Shown: piece after piece, positions 47,775-55,232 of the stretch
Layout: each line of letters starts with the position of its first letter
How positions within the stretch are numbered: position 1 is the stretch's first letter
Assembly (NCBI RefSeq): GCF_008364825.1
Contig: NZ_VTTO01000003.1
Coordinates: 248,001-312,000, forward strand
From: Azospirillum sp. B21
GTDB lineage: Bacteria > Pseudomonadota > Alphaproteobacteria > Azospirillales > Azospirillaceae
Direction: 5' to 3'
Length of the DNA: 64,000 nt
Program-made: the position numbers and the translations under genes
Notes under the pieces: generated by a model
Database searches by the model: none
Told to the model about the DNA's origin: nothing
The model's input: the letters and a program-made list of their open reading frames with translations, nothing else

Positions 47775-48281
47775 TCAACCCTCCTTCTTCTCGGTGCCGA
47801 GCTCGCCGCTCAGCGCGGCCAGCTCGTCGGTGTTCTGCAGCACGCGCTCCAGCAGGCCTTCCAGCTCTTCCGAACGGTCGGCCTTGCTCAGCAGATCGCG
47901 CAGCTGGTTGCGGGTCTCCAGCAGCTTGCGCAGCGGCTCGACCTGCTGGACGACGCGGCCCGGCTCGAAATCCTCCATCGACTTGAAGGCGAGATCGACC
48001 GACAGCTGGGTGCCGTCGTCGGCGAGCGTGTTGTCGACCTTCATCTTCAGGCCCGGCGTCATGCGGGCCATGACGTCGTTGAAGTTGTCGCGGTCGATCT
48101 GAATGAACTTGCGGTCCTTCAGGGGCTTCAGCGGCTCCGTCGGGTCGCCCGAGAAGTCGCCGAGCACGCCCACGACGAAGGGCAGCTCCTTGACGACGGT
48201 CGCGCCTTCGGTCTCGACGTCGTAGGTGATGTGGACGCGGGGCTTGCGCACGCGATCCAGCTTCTGGTGGATACTCGCCAT
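47775..48281 (-). CDS. tssB: T6SS contractile sheath small subunit TssB (ImpB/VipA)
   Basis: A 168-aa sheath partner of TssC. It shows the family's [27 protein letters not shown] and [16 protein letters not shown], with a coiled C-terminal helix ([17 protein letters not shown]) that contributes to ClpV recognition in other systems. GGGAGG lies upstream of the ATG. Confidence 0.98.
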   Translation of the reverse strand: MASIHQKLDRVRKPRVHITYDVETEGATVVKELPFVVGVLGDFSGDPTEPLKPLKDRKFIQIDRDNFNDVMARMTPGLKMKVDNTLADDGTQLSVDLAFKSMEDFEPGRVVQQVEPLRKLLETRNQLRDLLSKADRSEELEGLLERVLQNTDELAALSGELGTEKKEG

Positions 48282-48325
48282 GTTATCGGACCTCCCTGCT
48301 CACGCCGTAGGATAGGCGGTGATCG

Positions 48326-49462
48326 TCAATACCCTGATTGCTCTGCCGGCGGCGGCGCCTTGGCGCCGGACGCGATGAAGAACTGCCGCCGCGTCTCCTC
48401 GTCGGTGATGAGCTCCATCAGGAGTTCCTGCAACGACATGCGGCCGCGGCGGACCACCTCCTCCAGCGTGTAGGAGATGGGGGAATGGGGTTCCGTCTTG
48501 CGGAAGAAATCGGCGACCTGCAAGAGGACCTTGAAGGCCTCCTCGCGCGTTGTCACAGCCCCGCTCGCCTGCGCCTTGGCGCCGGCCGCCACGATCGCGC
48601 CGCCGGTCGCCACCAGTTCGGTGGACGTGGCGGGGGCTTCCGCCGCGGCGGGCTCGTCGCCGCCCAGCGTCGCCAGACGGTCGCGCGCGGCGTAGTTCAC
48701 CGCGTCGAGCGCCGCCGTCAGGACGTTGCGGATGTTGCCCGCAGGCGGCGAATCGTAGCCGGCCTTGTCGTAGAGCACCTTGCCCAGTGCCTCGAACTCG
48801 TCGATGGCGCCCTGGATGTCCTCCAGCAGGGTCTTGAATTCGGAGGCCGGCGTCTCGCGGACGCTCTGCTCGAACTGTTCCCAGGTGACGGCGCCATTGT
48901 CGATGCGCGCCTGACGGCGCGCCTCGTCGGTGATCTTCGCCAGCTCGATGGCCTGCTCGTACTGCCAGAGCGAATAGGGAATGTCACCCAGGGTCAGTGG
49001 CACCTTGCGGACCGGCTGGATCAGCGTGCCGTCGGCTGACTCGCCGTTCAGGCCGGTCAGCGGGCCGACGCGGGTGGCGATGCCGTCCTCGTCCGGGGCC
49101 GGGTACAGGTTGTCCCAGAACCGCTCCACCAGTCCGCGGGCCAGCGCGAAGCCGTCGCGCAGTCCGGCGTAACCCTCCGCCCGCAGCAGCGCCTCGATGA
49201 ACCAGGCCGTGACCTCCAGGTCCTTCGCCTGGGTGCGCAGGATCCGCGGGCTGACCTCCAGGATGGTGCGCCATTCCGGCAGAAGGCCGCCGGCGTCGTC
49301 CTCCACATCCATGGACCGTTCGGCGGCGCGGGCGGCGCTGCGGGCGTCCTTTACGGTATAGTAGTCGGCGGAGGCATTCTCGCGCAGGTCGATCCCACAT
49401 TCGGAATCGCCCTCGATCGGCTGCAAAAGCTCTTCGACATCGAAAATCTGCGGTGTCGGCAT
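48326..49462 (-). CDS. tssA: T6SS assembly cap/baseplate protein TssA (ImpA)
   Basis: A 378-aa TssA with an N-terminal ImpA_N domain (DVEELLQPIEGDSECGIDLR, AWFIEALLRAEGYAGLRDG, FWDNLYPAPDEDG, PLTGLNG). The C-terminal part (RREEAFKVLLQVADFF-like, then SYTLEEVVRRGRMSL) is the short TssA class. Start 49462 has an AAAGGG site; the ATG at 49489 lacks one. It is the first gene of the main minus-strand T6SS operon. Confidence 0.94.
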   Translation of the reverse strand: MPTPQIFDVEELLQPIEGDSECGIDLRENASADYYTVKDARSAARAAERSMDVEDDAGGLLPEWRTILEVSPRILRTQAKDLEVTAWFIEALLRAEGYAGLRDGFALARGLVERFWDNLYPAPDEDGIATRVGPLTGLNGESADGTLIQPVRKVPLTLGDIPYSLWQYEQAIELAKITDEARRQARIDNGAVTWEQFEQSVRETPASEFKTLLEDIQGAIDEFEALGKVLYDKAGYDSPPAGNIRNVLTAALDAVNYAARDRLATLGGDEPAAAEAPATSTELVATGGAIVAAGAKAQASGAVTTREEAFKVLLQVADFFRKTEPHSPISYTLEEVVRRGRMSLQELLMELITDEETRRQFFIASGAKAPPPAEQSGY

Positions 49463-49740
49463 GAAGGAAAGCACCCTTTCCACATTCATATGAAGAAGGT
49501 CAGAGCCGCAGGTCGCGGAACCCGCCGATTTGGGGGTAAGCGTACGTGTCAGGAAATTGATAGCGTTACTTCCGACGGTTCGACAAGGCTATTCGTCATT
49601 TCGGGGGCTGCCGAATAGAATATTGCAGTTGCGTAACAAATCAGCGCCCGGGCTACCCCTATGAGCTTGACGAAACGCAATTGCGGATGAATGCTGTTCG
49701 CCTGACGTCGGAATGAACCCTTCCCGGGACCCCTTTTGCG
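49463..49740. promoter_or_regulatory. Divergent T6SS promoter region
   Basis: 278 bp separate tssA (minus) from the small protein/PAAR group (plus). It is AT-richer than its surroundings and contains a perfect 7-bp inverted repeat CTATTCG (49589-49595) / CGAATAG (49612-49618). This is a candidate operator or hairpin. No sigma-54 motif was seen. Confidence 0.5.
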
Positions 49741-50040
49741 ATGACTCCTGACGCCATTCCACCTGCAACCTCGGGCATCGCTGCCGTTCCAGTGGAAAGT
49801 CCTGGTGGCATTTCTCCCGTTGTGATTGAGAGGCGCGATCCGGCCGGCCGCTTGGTCGCGCGGGTCGGCATCGCCGACGGGATGCTGGAGGGGCCCTGCC
49901 TCTTCTTTGCTGAGGATGGTGAGACGGTGGCCGCGCGGACGCTGTTCCGCGCCGGCAAACAGGTCCTGCCGCCGCCCGGAGATGATTCCGCGTCCTCGCT
50001 GCTCGGCGCCCCGGTGGCGTCGGTCGAATCGTCGTTCTGA
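49741..50040 (+). CDS. Small T6SS-locus protein, MORN/YwqK-like
   Basis: A 99-aa protein with no signal peptide. The centre (DPAGRLVARVGIADGMLEGPCLFFAEDGETVAARTLFRAGK, abridged here to its pattern) has the G-x2-EGP-x2-F-x3-G periodicity of MORN/YwqK repeats. It begins 17 bp before the PAAR gene and reads with it. The ribosome site is weak. Position suggests a PAAR-linked adaptor or immunity-like role, which is unproven. Confidence 0.6.
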   Translation: MTPDAIPPATSGIAAVPVESPGGISPVVIERRDPAGRLVARVGIADGMLEGPCLFFAEDGETVAARTLFRAGKQVLPPPGDDSASSLLGAPVASVESSF

Positions 50041-50057
50041 CCGGTCGGAGACACCAG

Positions 50058-50441
50058 ATGCCGCCCGCCGCCCGCCTCGGCGACCTGATCAAGCAGGACA
50101 CGCCGCACTGCCACGCACCGATCCACCCGCCGGCCCCCGTGCCGGCGCCGGCGCCGCATCCCGGCTTGCCGCTGGCGATCGTGCTGGGCAGCCCGACGGT
50201 GCTGATCGGAAAAATGCCGGCGGCACGGCTGACCGACATCTCCGCCCCCTGCGTGCTGCCGGGCTGCATTCCGGCCGGGCCGGGCATGATCTCCCAAGGA
50301 TCGACGACTGTGCTGATCAACAACCTGCCAGCTGCGCGCATCAACGACATGACCGCCCATGTGAGCTGCGTCGCGCCGATCCCCGCCCCGGTGGGCAAGG
50401 TGCTGCCGCCCGGCTGTCCCACCGTCATCATCGGCGGCTGA
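50058..50441 (+). CDS. PAAR-domain spike-tip protein
   Basis: A 127-aa PAAR protein that sharpens the VgrG tip. It has two PAAR-like halves, each with the repeating turn G-xP-TVLI(G/N)-xxPAAR (PTVLIGKMPAARLTD and TTVLINNLPAARIND), His/Cys residues for the metal site (HCHAPIH, CVLPGC, HVSCVAP), and a closing GCPTVIIGG. No toxin extension is fused, so effector carriage would be in trans. Confidence 0.88.
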   Translation: MPPAARLGDLIKQDTPHCHAPIHPPAPVPAPAPHPGLPLAIVLGSPTVLIGKMPAARLTDISAPCVLPGCIPAGPGMISQGSTTVLINNLPAARINDMTAHVSCVAPIPAPVGKVLPPGCPTVIIGG

Positions 50442-50445
50442 GCGC

Positions 50446-51513
50446 ATGCGCCTTTCCCATTTCGAGCGTCTGCGCCCGGTCTGCCCGCGCTGCCTCGCCA
50501 CCCGCGGCGTGGCGGTGCCGCTGGCGCTCGGCATCGTGGAGGCCGCGGACGCCGATTCCGTCCATTGGGGAACGCTGGTCTGCGGCGACCAGACTTGCGC
50601 GATGGAATATCCCATCGTCGACGGCGCTCCGATCCTGGTGCCGGACCTGCGCGGCTGGATGGCAGCGAACGGGCATCTGCTGATCACGCGCGCCGACATT
50701 CCGGCGGCGATGGAAGGGGTGCTGGGCGACGGATTCGGCCCCGACAGCGCCTTCAACGCCACCCGCCAGCATCTGTCCAGCTATGGCTGGGACCATTACG
50801 GCGACCTCGATCCCGCCACGCCGGACGGGCAGGCTGGGTCGGTCGTCCGCTGCCTCGCCGCCGGGCTGGACCGGCTGGGGCCGTTGCCGGCGGGGCCGGC
50901 GCTGGACCTCGGCTGCGGTGCCGGACGGACCAGTTTCGAACTGGCGGCACGGGGGGAGGATCTGGTGCTCGGCCTCGATCTGCACTGGCCGCTGCTGATG
51001 CTGGCGCGGCGGGTGATGGAGCGGGGGGAGGCGGTGTTTCCGCTGCGCCGGTCCGGCATCGCCTATGACCGGCAGCGGATCGAGGCGCGGTTCGCCGGGG
51101 CGGAGCGGGTGGATTTCTGGATCGGCGACGCGCTGTTCCCGCCCTTCGCCCCGCGAGGCTTCGCGCTCGTCGCGGCGATGAATGTTCTGGACTGCGTCGC
51201 CTCGCCGCCGACCCTGCTGCGCGCCATCGACGGCATGGTGGCGGAGGGCGGCGGCGCGGTGCTGGCGACGCCCTTCGACTGGTCGACACAGGCGACGCCG
51301 GTCGAGGCCTGGCTGGGCGGCCATTCGCAGCGTGGAGACGATGCCGGTCGTTGCGAGGCCGTGCTGGCGCGGCTCCTGACGCCGGGCGCCCACCCGCAGT
51401 CGGTCGAGCGCCTGCAGCTTTTGGGAGAACCGGTCGATATTCCTTGGACGGTTCGGATGCATGACCGCGCTATCATGCAATATAAAACGCATTTGATGAT
51501 GTTGCGTGCATGA
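50446..51513 (+). CDS. Zinc-ribbon (Trm112-like) SAM methyltransferase of the T6SS locus
   Basis: A 355-aa protein. The N-terminal 65 residues form a Trm112p-like zinc ribbon (C13-x2-C16 and C46-x4-C51, followed by YPIVDGAPIL). A class I methyltransferase domain follows with SAM motif I ALDLGCGAGRT (152-162) and acidic LGLDLHWPLL. It starts 4 bp after the PAAR gene. Substrate unknown; the linkage to PAAR points to an effector, an effector-modifying enzyme or a spike-modifying enzyme. Confidence 0.85.
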   Translation: MRLSHFERLRPVCPRCLATRGVAVPLALGIVEAADADSVHWGTLVCGDQTCAMEYPIVDGAPILVPDLRGWMAANGHLLITRADIPAAMEGVLGDGFGPDSAFNATRQHLSSYGWDHYGDLDPATPDGQAGSVVRCLAAGLDRLGPLPAGPALDLGCGAGRTSFELAARGEDLVLGLDLHWPLLMLARRVMERGEAVFPLRRSGIAYDRQRIEARFAGAERVDFWIGDALFPPFAPRGFALVAAMNVLDCVASPPTLLRAIDGMVAEGGGAVLATPFDWSTQATPVEAWLGGHSQRGDDAGRCEAVLARLLTPGAHPQSVERLQLLGEPVDIPWTVRMHDRAIMQYKTHLMMLRA

Positions 51514-51702
51514 TTCGCGAATGAAGTGAACAAGTTTCAGTTAGTTTGCGAAGCATAGCAGTGGATTTTTCGAAATGGCTTGGTCAAAGTCCGCGGCACA
51601 GCCACAGGACGAACCGGCCGGTCGGTTAAGTTGGTGCGAGCGCCGCAGGCGCTCTGCCCGCATGGGTTGAAGACACGCAAGTCACACGAAGGGGGTGGAG
51701 CC
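51514..51702 (+). promoter_or_regulatory. Probable clpV-hcp promoter region
   Basis: The first 90 bp are markedly AT-rich for this genome, then GC-rich up to the clpV start. No exact sigma-70 or sigma-54 boxes could be fixed. Confidence 0.35.
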
Positions 51703-54393
51703 ATGGTGGCGGTCGATCTGCAGAGCATGATTTCGCGGCTGAATCCGCTGTGCCGGCGGGCGCTGGAGGCTGCGGCCGGACAGACGCTGTCGCGCACGCA
51801 TTACAATTGCGAGATCGAGCATTGGCTTCTCCAGCTGATCGGTGCCGCCGACGGCGACATCTCCGCCATTCTGCGTGTCTACGAGATCGACGCCGGCCGG
51901 CTGTCGGCCGACCTGACGCGGGTGCTGGACAAGCTGAAGACCGGCAACAGCCGGGCGCCGGCCCTGTCGCCCAATCTGGTGCAGCTGATGCGCGAGGCGT
52001 GGGTTCTGGCCTCCCTGCAGTATGGCGAGGGGGCGGTGCGCTCCGGCCATCTGCTGGCGGCCCTGCTGTCCGACGAATCGCTGTCGGCCCAGGCGCGCGA
52101 CATGTCCGGCCAGTTCGCGAAGATCACCGCGGATGTGCTGCGCCGCGATCTGCCCAAGATCGTCGCCGACACGACGGAGGCGCGCACCAGCGCTCCGGTC
52201 GCCGCGGCGGGTGGTGCTGCCGGCGGGGCCGCCGCGGGCGGCGCGCCGAAGGTCGGCGGGGCGACCCCCAACCTCGACCAGTACACCATCGACCTGACCG
52301 ACCGCGCCAAGAACGGCAAGATCGATCCGGTGCTGGGCCGCGACGCCGAGATCCGCCAAATCATCGACGTGCTGACCCGCCGCCGTCAGAACAACCCGAT
52401 CCTGACCGGCGAGGCCGGCGTCGGCAAGACGGCGGTGGTCGAAGGCTTCGCGCTGCGCATCGCCGCCGGCGACGTGCCGCCTGACCTGCGCAACGTCCGC
52501 CTGCTGTCGCTCGACCTCGGCCTGCTGCAGGCCGGCGCCGGCATGAAGGGCGAGTTCGAGAACCGGCTGAAGGGCGTGATCGACGAGGTGAAGGGCTCCA
52601 GCCAGCCCATCATCATGTTCATCGACGAGGCGCACACCCTGATCGGCGCCGGTGGGCAGGCCGGGCAGAACGACGCCGCCAACCTGCTGAAGCCGGCCCT
52701 GGCGCGCGGCGAGATGCGCACCATCGCCGCCACCACCTGGGCCGAATACAAGAAGTATTTCGAGAAGGACCCGGCGCTGACCCGCCGCTTCCAGGTGGTG
52801 AAGGTGGAGGAGCCGGCGGAGCCGGTCGCCGTCGACATGATGCGCGGCCTCACCGCCACGCTGGAGAAGCACCACAAGGTCCGCATCGTGACGGAGGGGC
52901 TGATCGAATCGGTCCGCCTGTCCAGCCGCTACATCCCGGCGCGCCAGCTTCCCGACAAGGCGGTCAGCCTGCTGGATACCGCCTGCGCCCGCGTGGCGAT
53001 GAGCCAGACCGCGACCCCGCCTACCATCGAGGACCGCCGCCGCACCATCCAGCTGACCGAGACCGAGGTCGCGATCCTGGAGCGCGAGGAGGCCATCGGC
53101 ATCGACCATGCCGAACTGCTCGCCGCGCTGAAGGACAAGATCGCCGCCACCCAGGCCGACCTGGAGGCGCTGGAGGCCCGCTGGACCAAGGAACTGGAAC
53201 TGGTCAAGGCCATCAACGAGACCCGCGACCAGCTGGTCGCCGCGCATGAGCAGTCCAAGGCTCCGGCCGCCGAAGGCGCGACGCCTGCCGAGCCGCTGGA
53301 TGCCGAAGCGCTGAACGCCAAGCTGTCGGCGCTGACCGCCGAGCTGACCGCGCTGCAGGGCGAGGATCCGCTGGTCAAGGTCGCGGTGGACGGGCAGGCG
53401 GTGGCCGAGGTGGTCGCCAACTGGACCGGCGTTCCGGTCGGCCGCATGGTCTCCAACGAGATCAAGACCATCCTGTCGCTGGCCGATCGCATGAAGGAGC
53501 GCATCATCGGCCAGGACCACGCGCTGGACGCCATCGCCCAGGCGATGTGGACCAGCCGGGCCAAGCTGACCGACCCGCGCAAGCCGATCGGCGTCTTCCT
53601 GATGGTCGGCACGTCCGGCGTCGGCAAGACCGAGACGGCGCTGACCCTGGCCGACCTGATCTATGGCGGCGAGCAGAACGTCACCACCATCAACATGACC
53701 GAGTACAAGGAGGAGCATAAGGTCTCCCTGCTGCTGGGTTCTCCTCCGGGCTATGTCGGCTTCGGCGAGGGCGGCGTTCTGACCGAGGCGGTGCGCCGCC
53801 GGCCCTACAGCGTCGTCCTGCTGGACGAGCTGGAGAAGGCCCATCCCGGCGTGCAGGACATCTTCTTCCAGGTGTTCGACAAGGGCACGATCAAGGACGG
53901 CGAAGGCCGCGACATCGACTTCAAGAACACCGTCATCATCATGACGTCGAACGCCGGCACGGACCTGATCCACAAGCTGTGCGCCGATCCGGAGACTGCG
54001 CCGGACGCCGAGGGCTTGCTGGAGGCCCTGCATCCGGAGTTGCAGAAGAGCTTCAAGCCGGCCTTCCTCGGCCGCTGCACGGTCATCCCGTACTTCCAGC
54101 TTTCGGACGAGAATCTGGCGAAGATCGTGGTCCTGCAGTTGAACCGCATCTCCAAGCGGGTGGTGCAGAACTACAAGGCCGCCTTCTCCTACTCCGACGA
54201 TCTGGTCCAGAGCATCGTCAACCGGTGCCAGGAGGTCTCCAGCGGCGCCCGCAACATCGAGACGATCCTGAGCCGCACCCTGCTGCCGGAGATCTCGTCC
54301 CGCATCCTCGCCCGCATGGGCGACGGCGAACCGATCACCCGCGTCCACGTCTCGGTCGATGGCGAAGACCGCTTCGTCTACGACATCGCCTGA
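51703..54393 (+). CDS. clpV: T6SS sheath-disassembly ATPase ClpV (TssH)
   Basis: An 896-aa AAA+ unfoldase of the ClpB/Hsp100 family that recycles contracted TssBC. An N-terminal repeat domain (about 1-160) precedes an Ala/Gly-rich linker near 170-190. AAA1 has Walker A from G236 (GEAGVGKT) and Walker B IMFIDEAH. The middle coiled-coil is short, and AAA2 has Walker A from G636 (GTSGVGKT). A Gly-rich site precedes the ATG at 51703; the frame is open upstream without domain support. Confidence 0.97.
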   Translation: MVAVDLQSMISRLNPLCRRALEAAAGQTLSRTHYNCEIEHWLLQLIGAADGDISAILRVYEIDAGRLSADLTRVLDKLKTGNSRAPALSPNLVQLMREAWVLASLQYGEGAVRSGHLLAALLSDESLSAQARDMSGQFAKITADVLRRDLPKIVADTTEARTSAPVAAAGGAAGGAAAGGAPKVGGATPNLDQYTIDLTDRAKNGKIDPVLGRDAEIRQIIDVLTRRRQNNPILTGEAGVGKTAVVEGFALRIAAGDVPPDLRNVRLLSLDLGLLQAGAGMKGEFENRLKGVIDEVKGSSQPIIMFIDEAHTLIGAGGQAGQNDAANLLKPALARGEMRTIAATTWAEYKKYFEKDPALTRRFQVVKVEEPAEPVAVDMMRGLTATLEKHHKVRIVTEGLIESVRLSSRYIPARQLPDKAVSLLDTACARVAMSQTATPPTIEDRRRTIQLTETEVAILEREEAIGIDHAELLAALKDKIAATQADLEALEARWTKELELVKAINETRDQLVAAHEQSKAPAAEGATPAEPLDAEALNAKLSALTAELTALQGEDPLVKVAVDGQAVAEVVANWTGVPVGRMVSNEIKTILSLADRMKERIIGQDHALDAIAQAMWTSRAKLTDPRKPIGVFLMVGTSGVGKTETALTLADLIYGGEQNVTTINMTEYKEEHKVSLLLGSPPGYVGFGEGGVLTEAVRRRPYSVVLLDELEKAHPGVQDIFFQVFDKGTIKDGEGRDIDFKNTVIIMTSNAGTDLIHKLCADPETAPDAEGLLEALHPELQKSFKPAFLGRCTVIPYFQLSDENLAKIVVLQLNRISKRVVQNYKAAFSYSDDLVQSIVNRCQEVSSGARNIETILSRTLLPEISSRILARMGDGEPITRVHVSVDGEDRFVYDIA

Positions 54394-54544
54394 GACCGGG
54401 GGAGCGGGAGGGCCGGGGCGGGCGCGCAGAAAAGCGACGGGCGGTGACGACCGTCACAGCACCCGCCTCAATTCTTTCGTAACCATACAGCACAGACCAA
54501 GCTTCACCCGTTAAGACCGACTTCAAGAGAGCGAGGAGACAACC

Positions 54545-55021
54545 ATGGCGATCTATATCAAGTACGACGGCATCGACGGCGAGGCCACGCACGAGACCCA
54601 CAAGAAGTGGCTGGACGTCGGTTCGCTGCAGTGGGGCGTCGGCCGCGCCATCAGCACCCCGTCGGGCTCGACCGCCAACCGCGAAGCGTCGGAGCCGTCG
54701 GTTTCGGAAGTGACCATCACCAAGCTGATGGACAGCTCCTCGCCGAAGTTCTTCGTCGAATCCTGCACCGGCGCCATCGGCAAGAAGGTGCAGATCCATC
54801 TCGTCACCACCGGCAGCCCGGGCAACACCTATGCCGAATACACCCTGACCAACGCCCTGGTCTCGGCCTACTCGATGTCGTCGGGCGGTGACCGTCCGTC
54901 GGAATCGATCTCCATCAGCTTCACCAAGATGGAGTACAAGTTCATTCCGTACGACGACAAGAACAAGGCCGGCACGCCGATCTCGGTCTCCTACGACCTG
55001 TCGACGACCAAGAGCGCCTAA
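54545..55021 (+). CDS. hcp: T6SS tube protein Hcp (TssD)
   Basis: A 158-aa secreted tube subunit of the Hcp1 family (MAIYIKYDGIDGEATHETHKKW, abridged; FVESCTGAIGKKVQIHLVTT; SYSMSSGGDRP-type loop; FTKMEYKF). The strong ribosome site GCGAGGAG and highly biased codons indicate high expression. It lies 151 bp after clpV, with its own possible promoter in the TA-containing gap, and is followed by element D before vgrG. Confidence 0.97.
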   Translation: MAIYIKYDGIDGEATHETHKKWLDVGSLQWGVGRAISTPSGSTANREASEPSVSEVTITKLMDSSSPKFFVESCTGAIGKKVQIHLVTTGSPGNTYAEYTLTNALVSAYSMSSGGDRPSESISISFTKMEYKFIPYDDKNKAGTPISVSYDLSTTKSA

Positions 55022-55031
55022 AGCTCAGTGC

Positions 55032-55188
55032 GGGTCTTGCCCCCACCCTAACCCTCCCCCGCTCTCAGCGGACCTACGGTCCGCCTGCCGCGTCAGCACA
55101 AAGCGGAGCTTTGTGCGAGAGCTGGGCGGGGGAGGGAATGTCCCCCTCCCCCGCCAAGCGGGGGAGGGTCGGGGTGGGGGCAAGACCC
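55032..55188. repeat. Composite inverted-repeat element D with nested insertion
   Basis: The outer arms read GGGTCTTGCCCCCACCC (from 55032) and its near complement ending at 55188. Inside the left arm, a 60-bp segment at about 55064-55123 interrupts the hairpin seen intact in element C. The segment is bounded by GCTCTC/GAGAGC. It contains two perfect hairpins: GCGGACC-TAC-GGTCCGC, and GCACAAAG with CTTTGTGC around a 5-nt loop. The element lies between hcp and vgrG. Confidence 0.82.
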
Positions 55189-55232
55189 TACTCAATTATC
55201 AATCTCTTCCCAACACATAGGACCAAGCCCGC

